From CAZWRV01 sp964636325 (lineage in GTDB: Bacteria; Verrucomicrobiota; Lentisphaeria; Victivallales; GWF2-50-93): 28,020 bases of DNA. The notes under the pieces were generated by a model. That model had not been told where the DNA came from. It searched no databases and saw only the letters and a list, made by a program, of their open reading frames with translations. Each line of letters begins with the position of its first letter. Position 1 is the stretch's first letter. Both the position numbers and the translations under genes were made by a program. Location: positions 1 through 28,020 of the forward strand of contig CAZWRV010000088.1 in assembly GCA_964636325.1 (NCBI GenBank). The letters are read 5' to 3'. Below, piece after piece: positions 1-7,268 of this stretch.

Positions 1-1
1 C

Positions 2-214
2 AAGCTAGACTGCGGCCCGGACCGCGGGCTGTTCCGGCAATGGTACCGGGCCACCATAGACCAGATGAGCGGGCGCCGGGCAGAGCTCCGCCGCGAGCCA
101 TGGTGGGCCGGAGCCAAGGTCGTAGGTGACCGCCAGTTCGTCACCCACCAGGTTGGCAAGCGCCGCGCCGAGGATATCGTCGAAATGGAAGATGGCACCT
201 GCACTTGGGCTTAA
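2..214 (+). CDS. 3' end of a probable IS200/Y1-type (RAYT-like) transposase, 5' truncated by window edge
   Basis: An open frame enters from the left edge and stops at TAA 212-214, giving 70 C-terminal residues. The stretch REPWWAGAKVVGDRQFV resembles the C-terminal tail of COG1943-type Y1 (REP-associated) transposases, where a P-W/E-W motif is followed by a VG(D/S)xxFV segment. The catalytic HUH and Tyr motifs would lie outside the window, so the family assignment is by tail resemblance only. If correct, the enzyme would move small hairpin-bearing elements by single-strand transposition. The structured 126-bp repeat at 12401-12526 and the hairpins after 27820 are the kind of partners such enzymes have. 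The 165 bp after the stop are AT-rich and hold no gene that I can see. Confidence 0.45.
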   Translation, partial: KLDCGPDRGLFRQWYRATIDQMSGRRAELRREPWWAGAKVVGDRQFVTHQVGKRRAEDIVEMEDGTCTWA

Positions 215-379
215 AATCGATAAATGGTCTCCGTATTCAATTATAAGCTTATTATAGGCGCTTTATATCAATATATATGGTTTATGTACAAGTAGGTAGT
301 TACACCCAGGGGTTGATACTGGCGGTTATCTGTCACAATCTACACCTTGCCCAGGGCTGCCGCAAACCATGTGGAATGC
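215..379. other. AT-rich intergenic stretch between the transposase end and a convergent gene
   Basis: No coding frame is supported here. The AT-rich part at 238-260 reads CAATTAT followed by an AAGCTTATTAT tract. It loosely resembles the right terminal arm of the repeat element at 12401-12526, but the match needs a gap and could be chance in AT-rich DNA. CCCAGGG occurs near both 305 and 351 as a direct repeat. No convincing terminator was seen for either convergent gene. Confidence 0.3.
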
Positions 380-1003
380 TTATTTTGCGGGATCGGCCGC
401 CGGCGCGGTGAGGACATCGAGTTCGATCCATCTGGTGGTGTTGCGCTTTACGAGTGGGCTGCCGTCGGTCATGCGGATGGAATCGAATCCGGCGACGCTG
501 TTATCCGGGAAGGTGACGGTCATGGACTTGAAGGTGTTCCCTCTGGAAGCTTCGGGCTCGACCTTAAAATAGGGGAATAAGTCGATCCATTTGCCTGCGG
601 CGGCGTCGTGGACTGCGAACTTGACGTTGATTCCGTTCCTTGCGCTGTCGGCCATGCTCCAGAAGAGCCTGATTTGCTTTAGCTGCCTGCCCTCTGGAGG
701 GATGCTTCCGAGATCCCAGCGGAGCGAGATTTCGTCGGCCCCCTGGATCATGATGTCCTCGGTGGGGGTGTCCGCCGAGCGCGCGTCGGTGAGTGCGACC
801 GGCGGCGGATTGTATTTGCCCCGCCAGTGGTAGTAGCACTTGGGCGTCTCAAGCTCGAACGGCTTGCCCTGGATGGCGTCGTCGGCGGACATGTCGAGTT
901 CGGTGAGGTCGAGCTTTTTCACTTCAATCTTCGGGTCCTCTGCTAGGACAATCCAAGCCTGAAAGATGGTCATGAAGCATGCCAGTGGAAATATGCTTCT
1001 CAT
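380..1003 (-). CDS. Secreted beta-sandwich (discoidin/NPCBM-like) protein of unknown function
   Basis: The product has 207 aa and starts at ATG 1003 with an AGGAG Shine-Dalgarno about 6 nt upstream. Residues 1-21 form a signal peptide (MRS, then a hydrophobic run, then VLAEDP). The remainder is rich in beta-strand-like segments: a DEISLRWDLG strand, a KQIRLFWSM strand and a C-terminal NTTRWIELDVL strand. This is the pattern of an F5/8C or NPCBM-type carbohydrate-binding sandwich. No catalytic motif is visible. It is the last gene of the minus-strand arm of the glycan locus, 75 nt after the DUF4838 gene. It probably binds glycan in the periplasm or outside the cell together with DUF4838. The fold call is from strand pattern only. 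Confidence 0.65.
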   Translation of the reverse strand: MRSIFPLACFMTIFQAWIVLAEDPKIEVKKLDLTELDMSADDAIQGKPFELETPKCYYHWRGKYNPPPVALTDARSADTPTEDIMIQGADEISLRWDLGSIPPEGRQLKQIRLFWSMADSARNGINVKFAVHDAAAGKWIDLFPYFKVEPEASRGNTFKSMTVTFPDNSVAGFDSIRMTDGSPLVKRNTTRWIELDVLTAPAADPAK

Positions 1004-1078
1004 TTCATTCTCCTGCTTGTGAAAGTTTATATGTCTTAATTATTGCAATCCGCCTTAAGGGACTAAGGTTCATCTCTC

Positions 1079-3523
1079 TCACTCCAGTCCTATAAGGCCG
1101 AGGCTTGACGTGTCGCGGAATCCTTCCGGCATCGGGTGCCACAGGAAATGCTCCCCCTGCGGCGTCGAGCGGATGAAGTTGGCGTAGATCTGCCATCCCG
1201 GCTTCATTCCGCCGGGAAGGAGCCGGTCCAGAGGTATTGCTGCGTATAGAGTCCATTTCCCCGGAGCGCCCGTGTCAGAGACGAGTTTTGCTCTGTTGTC
1301 CCATGAAAAGATGTCGGTGCTGCCGGTGATGAAGGTCTGGGATGTGCCGGACGGGCCCATGGCGGTCCGCAGCAGGGGATCTCCGTTGCGCCTGGCTATC
1401 AGGAGCTGCCAGCAGTCGCCTGATTCCGGGTCGCGGCCTTTCTTGAGCTTGGCCGGATCCGTTTCATCCTCGAAGCGCAGGTACAGGAACTTCCCGTCGT
1501 GGGCTACCCGCGCTTCCATCTTGCGGTCGGCCGGATCACCCGCCGGAGTGCGCCAGAATGAGACGGACGGCGACTTGGTCCAGTCGGCCGCGGCGGGATA
1601 TCCATTCGCCGTGGCGGCCAGCGGCTCCACCCAGAGCTCGGACGGCAGCTTTTTGGAGGCCATGTCGAGCCGGTCGAGGTAGAGCTTGCGCCCTGCGGCC
1701 ATGTAGTCCCATACGCCCTTTTTGAAAAGCTCGACGTGAGATTTTTCCGCGTCTGTCTTTGCGGCGTCCTCGGCCTGCCGCATGAGCGCGGCCCAGGCCA
1801 GCATGCGCTCCTCGGTGCCGAGCCATTTCCATGCGAGCTCCTCGGTCTGGTGGGTGTGCCTTTCGCCCTTCTGGATTTCCGGGGGGTAGTTCTCCGGAGT
1901 GCAGAATGTGAGTTCGAGCTGTCTGCAGAGCTCCTTCATCGGCGCCGCGGCCGCGCCGTAGTAGCGGTTGAAGAATTCGTCCAGGATCGCGTCGACGTCC
2001 TGCGACGGGTCGTCGAGCATCTTGAACATGACGAGGCTGTGCAGCTGCTCCGCAGCGCCGATCCCTGAGTCCATGGTGACCTTCCAGCGGTAGTCGCCGT
2101 CGAAGACATACCATGCGAATCCGTTGAGGAAGACTCCTCTCGCGCCGAATTCGTGGAAGGTCCTGAGCTGCCTGGCGAGCAGGTGCGGCATGAATGCAGG
2201 AAAGCAGTGGAAGCGCCCGTTCATCGCGTTCTCCTGTGGGAAGCAGTCGTAGAGCCATAGATAGATCGGGCGGTTGCGTTTTCCCGCCCAGGCCTCGGCG
2301 AAGGCCATGTCGTTCCTCTCCATCGCGGGCGCCCACCAGTTGCGGATGTGCAGGCAGAGCATCACCGCGATGTTCGGCTCCAGTTCGACATCCGCCGGAG
2401 GGAAGGCATAGTCCGCGTATGCGAGGGTGGAAACATATTTGTCCGGATGGGTCTTGCGGAGCTCCTTCGCTATCTCGTTGACAAATCCGTGGACGAGCGT
2501 TCCTGCCGAGCCGTTGGAGAACATTCCGCTCTCGTTCCTGGTCAGACGTGCCTGGCATTTCGGACACCTGCACCATGCGCCGTTGTCGTTCGGGACTACG
2601 CCGAAGAAGATGCCGTTGCACTGTCCGCCGGGAGGGACGATTCCCTTGTCGAAATAGTCGCGGGCCTCCTGGACGCACTGGGCCACGACTTCCGGACTGC
2701 TCATGCACGGCTGCGCGTAGGCGCCCTTGGGATAACCCACTCCATACCACCCGGGATGCGTGTCGTTGTAGCGGTCCGCCCAAGTGCCGAAGGTGTGGTT
2801 CGCCGCGAACTTCTCGCCTCCTACGCGCATGCGCCTCCAGAACAGGTTCGTCTCCGTCCGTCTGAGAATGTCCGTTTCTCCGATGCGCGCCGGAGGTGAT
2901 GTGGTGGCGGCCCAGAGCGGATCGGGGAAGTTCCATCCGCAGGGCCAGCGGTACTTGTACGAAGGCGAACGTCTGCGTTCGACCGGCTCGACTGAAAGAG
3001 TGGTCCGCGGCTCGAAGACCATGTGCGCCTCGGTCGGCCAATACCAGCGGACTCCGCAGCATTTTTCGAGGAAGTCGTATGCCGCGTAGCAGGTCGCCTG
3101 GTCCTCCAGCAACGGCGGCCAGCTGTCGTCGGCTCCAGGGGAAAGCGAGTAGTTGACCTTGCCCTTGTCGTCCTTGTCGCGCCCCATCAGGATAATGTTT
3201 CCATCTGCCGCTTTGACCAAATATTCCTGTGCAGCGAAGCCGTCCTTTTTAAGCCCCAGCTCCTCGGTCGCGGCGCTGGCTCCGACAAGGATGCGGACGC
3301 CTTCCGCCTTAACATCGTCGGCCACGACCGGCAGTTCTGCGCCGGTGATCCTGCGGATGTGATACTGCAGTTCGAAGGCCGCGAATTGGGCGGAGCGCGT
3401 CGGCTCCTTGGCGACGACGATTGTTGCGGCCGGCCTGCCGTCGCGGACGATGACGCAGGATTCGCCGGCCAGGCATCGCATAGTTCCGAACGATAAAAGG
3501 ATCATCGCTGCAATCAGGCGCAT
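1079..3523 (-). CDS. Secreted DUF4838 protein with GH67N-like N-terminus and CBM9-like C-terminus
   Basis: The product has 814 aa and starts at ATG 3523 behind AAGGAG with a 6-nt spacer. Residues 1-20 form a signal peptide ending in CLAGES. Residues about 20-140 resemble the alpha-glucuronidase N-terminal (GH67N-like) alpha/beta domain: FELQYHIRRITGAELPVV, then RILVG. Residues about 170-560 are the DUF4838 core, with the hallmark ND-x3-WCRCPKC segment whose Cys318, Cys320 and Cys323 could hold a metal or a disulfide. Residues about 625-810 resemble a CBM9/DOMON beta-sandwich (MEARVAHDGKFLYLRFED). DUF4838 proteins occur in polysaccharide loci, and their reaction, if any, is not established. 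It lies 72 nt downstream of GH31, likely in the same operon. A role in binding or cleaving an acidic glycan is inference. Confidence 0.85.
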   Translation of the reverse strand: MRLIAAMILLSFGTMRCLAGESCVIVRDGRPAATIVVAKEPTRSAQFAAFELQYHIRRITGAELPVVADDVKAEGVRILVGASAATEELGLKKDGFAAQEYLVKAADGNIILMGRDKDDKGKVNYSLSPGADDSWPPLLEDQATCYAAYDFLEKCCGVRWYWPTEAHMVFEPRTTLSVEPVERRRSPSYKYRWPCGWNFPDPLWAATTSPPARIGETDILRRTETNLFWRRMRVGGEKFAANHTFGTWADRYNDTHPGWYGVGYPKGAYAQPCMSSPEVVAQCVQEARDYFDKGIVPPGGQCNGIFFGVVPNDNGAWCRCPKCQARLTRNESGMFSNGSAGTLVHGFVNEIAKELRKTHPDKYVSTLAYADYAFPPADVELEPNIAVMLCLHIRNWWAPAMERNDMAFAEAWAGKRNRPIYLWLYDCFPQENAMNGRFHCFPAFMPHLLARQLRTFHEFGARGVFLNGFAWYVFDGDYRWKVTMDSGIGAAEQLHSLVMFKMLDDPSQDVDAILDEFFNRYYGAAAAPMKELCRQLELTFCTPENYPPEIQKGERHTHQTEELAWKWLGTEERMLAWAALMRQAEDAAKTDAEKSHVELFKKGVWDYMAAGRKLYLDRLDMASKKLPSELWVEPLAATANGYPAAADWTKSPSVSFWRTPAGDPADRKMEARVAHDGKFLYLRFEDETDPAKLKKGRDPESGDCWQLLIARRNGDPLLRTAMGPSGTSQTFITGSTDIFSWDNRAKLVSDTGAPGKWTLYAAIPLDRLLPGGMKPGWQIYANFIRSTPQGEHFLWHPMPEGFRDTSSLGLIGLE

Positions 3524-3595
3524 TGTCGGCTCCTTTTCGCCAATTTCAGATTTTCTGCCCCGCCCACTATGAAAAGCTTGAAAGCGGTGAATAAT

Positions 3596-6013
3596 TCAGG
3601 TTGAACCTGTCTCGCATTCGAATTCCCATTTCTTCAAAGACGGGACGTTTCCAAGTTCGACTCGCCAGAGTCCTTTTCCGGCCTCCTGGCACTTCAGCTT
3701 GCGTCCGCAGAAGCTGATTTTCCCGGGCATGTCCGGGGATGATATGATGAGCGATGTCTTGCGCTTGCCGCCGAGCGGCATGCCTTCCGTGACGGCGGCC
3801 GAGAGCGACAATTTCCCGTCTGTCCGGCTGAGCTCGAAGCGAGTGCGGCAGTATTTCCCGTGCTCGAAGCGGTCTGAGCCTCCGTCGTCCTCGTAAAGCT
3901 CGCAGGTTCCACCGGGGCCGGGATAGATGTCGAGCACGAGCTCCCCGACATGGCCCGAGCCCTGCGGCCTTTCCGGATTCTGCCTGACGATGACCGAGCC
4001 CGCCCTGACATAGGCCGGGACATCCCCCATGCCGGCGCCGACTCCGATTTCACGGCCGCCGGCGATTCTCTCGGATGTCTCGAACTTATACCACTCCCCT
4101 TCCGGTAGGTAGGCGGTGCGGTGGTTTTCCGCCGAAAGTATCGGGGCGACAAGGATGGAAGGCCCGAACATGTATTGGTCGAACACGTAGGCCTTCTCGT
4201 CCAGCGGGCGGTCAAAAAATATGCCGCGCACGAGAGGGACGCCCGCGTCGTAGTGCTCCCTGGCCGCGGCGTATATGTATGGGATGAGGCTGTTGCGCGC
4301 CTTGAGCCAGCGCAGCGCCATTCGTCCTACATCTTCGCCGTAGTCCCACGGCTTGCGGCTCCCGCTGCCGGGCGCGCTGTGGAAGCGGAATACCGGGCTG
4401 AACACTCCGAACTGCAGCCACCGCAGATAGAGGATGGGATCCATCAGGGGGGAGGGGCATGGCATGAAGAAACCGCCGATGTCGTGGGACACGTAGCCCA
4501 TGCCGACATGGCCGGCGCGTATGTTGAATTCGCACTGCGTCCTGAGCACTTCCCAGCATGACAGGGTGTCGCCAGTGAAGAAGGCGCCGTAGCGGTGCGA
4601 GCCGAGCCCGCCGTAGCGCGCCAGCAGCATCCCGCGGCGCCCGTCCCGCCGGCTCTCCTCGAACATCAGCTTGTTGCAGACCAGCTGGTTCACCGCCCCG
4701 TTCAGCCTGCCCTTGCATCCGTCGTTCCACCAGAAGTCGAGCCCGGCGTCCATGATGTGCGAATGGCAGACTTCGAGGAACGCCCTGGCCTCGCGCTTGT
4801 CGCATATGTCCACGTCGATCATTTCCAGCCGCTTTTTGTTGTAGGAGGCGGGCCTCGCCCGCGCGGCCGTTCCGGCCTTTTCCAGGTACGGCCTGTAATG
4901 CTTGTCGTCGGATCTGACGTCGAGTGGATGGTCGTTCAGCGCGACCTGCAGCCCCTGTCCGTGGCACCAGCGGAAGAATCCGGCCGGATCGGGGTAGAAC
5001 TTCGGATCCCATTCCCAGTGGCCCCAGCCCTCCTTGTGCCATTCCATGTCGATGATCATCACGGAGAGAGGCGCGCCTCTTTCGATGAACTCCCCGACGA
5101 TTTTCCTGGCTTCGCGCTCGTCTGGCGCCGGCCAGCGGCAGAACATGAGGCCGAAGGCGTGGCGGGCCGGCAGCGAAGGCTTTCCGCAGAGCAGGATGAA
5201 GTCGCGCAGGGCCGCACGGTAGTCGGCGCCATATGCGAAGAAGTAGAAGTCCTGGAAGCCGGGGCGGTCACGTTCGACCGGGAAGTCGTCGTCGTCCATG
5301 ACTGGCGACGCCGAATCGTTAAGCAGGAAATATCCGGAGCGGGAGAGGATTCCGGGGGCGAACTTGAGGCCTTCGACCGTGCGGTTGTAGGTGCGCTGCA
5401 GGAGATTGTTCAAGCCGTATGCAACCGAGGCGTGGAAGTCGCCGTTCAGCCCCGGCCTCTTGTCCGGGCTCTTTTCGTAGTATGGCGGATCGTCCTCGCA
5501 TTGCAGCCAGGCCAGCCATTCGAGCGACTTGGCGTCGGGGGAGTCCATGTCGGCAGGATGCACCCCCTCGATTGCCAGCGTGTTTCCATAGCGGTCCAGC
5601 GAGCGCACGGTGCCCCCGAGGTTCCTGTAGTCGCGGTCGCCCGGCCGCCAGTATTGCAGAAGCCCGTCATGCAGCCACCGGACTTCCAGGTTGGCAGGAA
5701 AGAAGGCCTTGTCGTTTTCGCAGGTGACCACGGTCATCACGCCGGTGTCCAACAGTATCCTGCCGGATTCCTCCGCCCGGCTTTTGAAGGCGGCAGGTTC
5801 CTGCCTGGCATACGCCACGAGGCTCCGGCGATCGTCGAAGACTCCGTCCGGAGAAAACTCCATGCGCACCAGCGTCGGAGAAAGGCAGGTGAAGCGTCTT
5901 TTCCCTATTGTTATCCGATTGCAGGAGTCCGTTCTGCCGCCGGAGTTCCCGCCTCCGGAACGCCTTGTCCCGGCGGAGGCGCCCGGTGAAGTTCGCGTAT
6001 TCATGAGTTTCAA
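3596..6013 (-). CDS. Glycoside hydrolase family 31 (alpha-glucosidase/alpha-xylosidase-like), cytoplasmic
   Basis: The product has up to 805 aa. The frame opens after an in-frame TAG, and the first usable starts are TTG 6013 and ATG 6004; GGGG lies 5-11 nt upstream and the ATG is my preference. There is no signal peptide. Residues about 35-240 form the GH31 N-terminal beta-sandwich. The (beta/alpha)8 domain starts near SVMIIDMEWHKEGW. The WxD nucleophile motif FWWNDGCKG puts the nucleophile at Asp431, and the FTGDT motif puts the acid/base at Asp482 (TTG numbering). A proximal beta domain with VPLVRG and a C-terminal sandwich follow. GH31 enzymes release alpha-linked glucose or xylose from non-reducing ends. 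As the only leaderless glycosidase in the divergent locus it probably finishes imported oligosaccharides. The substrate cannot be told from sequence alone. Confidence 0.9.
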   Translation of the reverse strand: MKLMNTRTSPGASAGTRRSGGGNSGGRTDSCNRITIGKRRFTCLSPTLVRMEFSPDGVFDDRRSLVAYARQEPAAFKSRAEESGRILLDTGVMTVVTCENDKAFFPANLEVRWLHDGLLQYWRPGDRDYRNLGGTVRSLDRYGNTLAIEGVHPADMDSPDAKSLEWLAWLQCEDDPPYYEKSPDKRPGLNGDFHASVAYGLNNLLQRTYNRTVEGLKFAPGILSRSGYFLLNDSASPVMDDDDFPVERDRPGFQDFYFFAYGADYRAALRDFILLCGKPSLPARHAFGLMFCRWPAPDEREARKIVGEFIERGAPLSVMIIDMEWHKEGWGHWEWDPKFYPDPAGFFRWCHGQGLQVALNDHPLDVRSDDKHYRPYLEKAGTAARARPASYNKKRLEMIDVDICDKREARAFLEVCHSHIMDAGLDFWWNDGCKGRLNGAVNQLVCNKLMFEESRRDGRRGMLLARYGGLGSHRYGAFFTGDTLSCWEVLRTQCEFNIRAGHVGMGYVSHDIGGFFMPCPSPLMDPILYLRWLQFGVFSPVFRFHSAPGSGSRKPWDYGEDVGRMALRWLKARNSLIPYIYAAAREHYDAGVPLVRGIFFDRPLDEKAYVFDQYMFGPSILVAPILSAENHRTAYLPEGEWYKFETSERIAGGREIGVGAGMGDVPAYVRAGSVIVRQNPERPQGSGHVGELVLDIYPGPGGTCELYEDDGGSDRFEHGKYCRTRFELSRTDGKLSLSAAVTEGMPLGGKRKTSLIISSPDMPGKISFCGRKLKCQEAGKGLWRVELGNVPSLKKWEFECETGST

Positions 6014-6133
6014 TGCCCCGTTATTGTTTTGAGATCTCCTCTAAGATATAGGATGTGAGGAATATTGGAAATCCTTCAATCTGTTTTTCCGGCCGTAATA
6101 TTTTCAAAATAACGAGATTTTTCAGGGGCGGGC

Positions 6134-6162
6134 TTGACACGCCGCGCGCCGCGGCGTATTAT
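6134..6162 (+). promoter_or_regulatory. Consensus sigma70-type promoter of the plus-strand glycan operon
   Basis: TTGACA at 6134-6139 and TATTAT at 6157-6162 are separated by exactly 17 bp. The spacer is extremely GC-rich, consisting of CGCCGCGCG-type sequence. The predicted transcription start falls near 6169, inside the palindrome at 6163-6176. This leaves a 5' UTR of about 40 nt before ATG 6209. Confidence 0.8.
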
Positions 6163-6176
6163 TGTGACATGTCACA
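6163..6176. promoter_or_regulatory. Perfect 14-bp palindromic operator over the transcription start
   Basis: TGTGACATGTCACA is an exact palindrome that begins one base after the -10 hexamer and spans the predicted start site, the classic place for a repressor operator. The TGTGA/TCACA arms recall CRP sites, but the centre is 4 bp instead of 6 and the position fits repression. The likely ligand is a GntR- or LacI-type sugar regulator; no regulator gene is present in the window. The 10-mer TATTGTGACA at 6160-6169 recurs once at 24306-24315, before the heparinase-like gene. Confidence 0.65.
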
Positions 6177-6182
6177 TAAAAA

Positions 6183-6196
6183 GGGCCGTCCGGCCC
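6183..6196 (+). other. Small GC hairpin in the 5' UTR just before the ribosome binding site
   Basis: GGGCC-GTCC-GGCCC forms a 5-bp stem with a 4-nt loop. It ends three bases before the GGAGG Shine-Dalgarno at 6199-6203. It could stabilise the transcript 5' end or tune initiation; that is inference. Confidence 0.4.
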
Positions 6197-6208
6197 ACGG
6201 AGGAAAGC

Positions 6209-7252
6209 ATGAGGTCTATGATACTTGCCGCGGGCGTCTCGGCGCTTGCGGCGTCCTGCGCGTGCGCGGCGGAGCTGACCGAGCTTGCGGTGCACTATGC
6301 CATGAGGACGGAAGAGGCGCCGGCGATAGACGGGAGGCTTGACGAGGAAGCATGGGGGAGGGCTCCGAAGTTCACGCGCTACAGGCATTCGTACGGGGAC
6401 AAGCGCCAGGAGACGAGCATCCGGGAGCTTTGGGACGGCAAGGGCCTCTATGTCGGAATAGAGAACAAGGAATCGGATATGGACAGGCTTAGGGTCACGG
6501 CCCGAACCAGGGACGGGAACCAGATCTGGGCCGACGACTCGGCGGAAATCTACATAGATCCTTCCGCCAGCGGCTACAGCATGTTCCAGTTCTGCGTCAA
6601 TTCCATCGGCACGCTCGGGGACTACTGGCAGGTGGACATGGGGTTCACCGACTGGAGCTGGTCGGCGTCCTCGGCCAAGGCGGCGTGCGGCAGGACGTCG
6701 GACGCCTGGGCGATCGAGTTCTTCGTGTCATGGAACGATCTTAAGAAGACTCCGTCCGTCGGCGACGTGTGGATGTTCTTCCATCAGCGCTTCTCCTACA
6801 CCGACGGCAAGGGCGGCAGGAGCGCTGCGAGCACATCCGGGGGCGCCTACCACAACCGCAGGTTCGGATACATGTTATTCATCGACAAGGACATACCAGC
6901 GCCCGGGCAGCTCGTTGAAAAATTGAGGAGCCTCGCCAAGCCGCCGTGGGTCCTGCCGCTTGACGGAGGGAAATGGATTTATGCCGGAGGTGGGCCGTCC
7001 GCGGCGGTGGAAGATTCCTCCGCCATCATATCCGGGCTTAAGGGGGAGGCGGAATCGGCGCTGAAGTCCGTAGACAAGGCGTCGGACGGCGCCGACGCCT
7101 CCAAGGACGCGGTTAGAAAGCTCCATGAGCGCTTCGAGTCCGCCGGCAAGTCCGATGGCGAATTCGACCGCATGGCGGAATACATGGCGGTCCGGGACGC
7201 GGCGAAGCTTCTCCTGGACGATCTGGAACTTACGGAACTCATCAAGCAATAG
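6209..7252 (+). CDS. Secreted CBM9-like (DOMON-type) carbohydrate-binding protein with helical C-terminal tail
   Basis: The product has 347 aa. I chose ATG 6209 because GGAGG at 6199-6203 is well spaced and a signal peptide follows directly (MRSMILAAGVSALAASCACA, then AEL); the longer open frame upstream would start inside the promoter. Residues about 25-235 match the family-9-like carbohydrate-binding fold. The features seen are the opening IDGRLDEEAWGRAP, a LWDGKGLYVGIE strand, the W-x-DDSAEIYIDP motif and AIEFFVSWNDL. Such domains bind glycans and are found alone or attached to hydrolases. Residues about 270-347 form a charged helical tail with GEFDRMAE at 317, echoed in the product of the gene at 11016. 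It is the first gene of the plus-strand operon, 16 nt before the GH42-like gene. Confidence 0.8.
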   Translation: MRSMILAAGVSALAASCACAAELTELAVHYAMRTEEAPAIDGRLDEEAWGRAPKFTRYRHSYGDKRQETSIRELWDGKGLYVGIENKESDMDRLRVTARTRDGNQIWADDSAEIYIDPSASGYSMFQFCVNSIGTLGDYWQVDMGFTDWSWSASSAKAACGRTSDAWAIEFFVSWNDLKKTPSVGDVWMFFHQRFSYTDGKGGRSAASTSGGAYHNRRFGYMLFIDKDIPAPGQLVEKLRSLAKPPWVLPLDGGKWIYAGGGPSAAVEDSSAIISGLKGEAESALKSVDKASDGADASKDAVRKLHERFESAGKSDGEFDRMAEYMAVRDAAKLLLDDLELTELIKQ

Positions 7253-7268
7253 CACCGGAGGTTTGAAT

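Noticed and set aside
238..260. Left-edge copy of the 12401-12526 element
   Set aside because: Only one gapped match of about 15 bases in AT-rich sequence, with no second arm or internal hairpins. Kept only as a weak note.
1536..3062. 508-codon minus-strand frame inside the DUF4838 gene
   Set aside because: Same strand, shifted frame, Arg-rich low-complexity product. The overlapping frame has a signal peptide and recognisable domains.
4595..5989. 464-codon open frame on the plus strand
   Set aside because: It lies wholly inside the GH31 gene on the opposite strand. The translation is Val/Arg/Ala-rich with no motif, as expected for an antisense shadow in GC-rich DNA.
6163..6176. CRP binding site
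   Set aside because: The arms TGTGA and TCACA match, but the centre is 4 bp rather than 6 and the site covers the transcription start instead of an activating position.
7125..7268. N-terminal extension of the GH42-like protein
   Set aside because: It overlaps the end of the CBM9-like gene. The Shine-Dalgarno and signal peptide place the start at ATG 7269.
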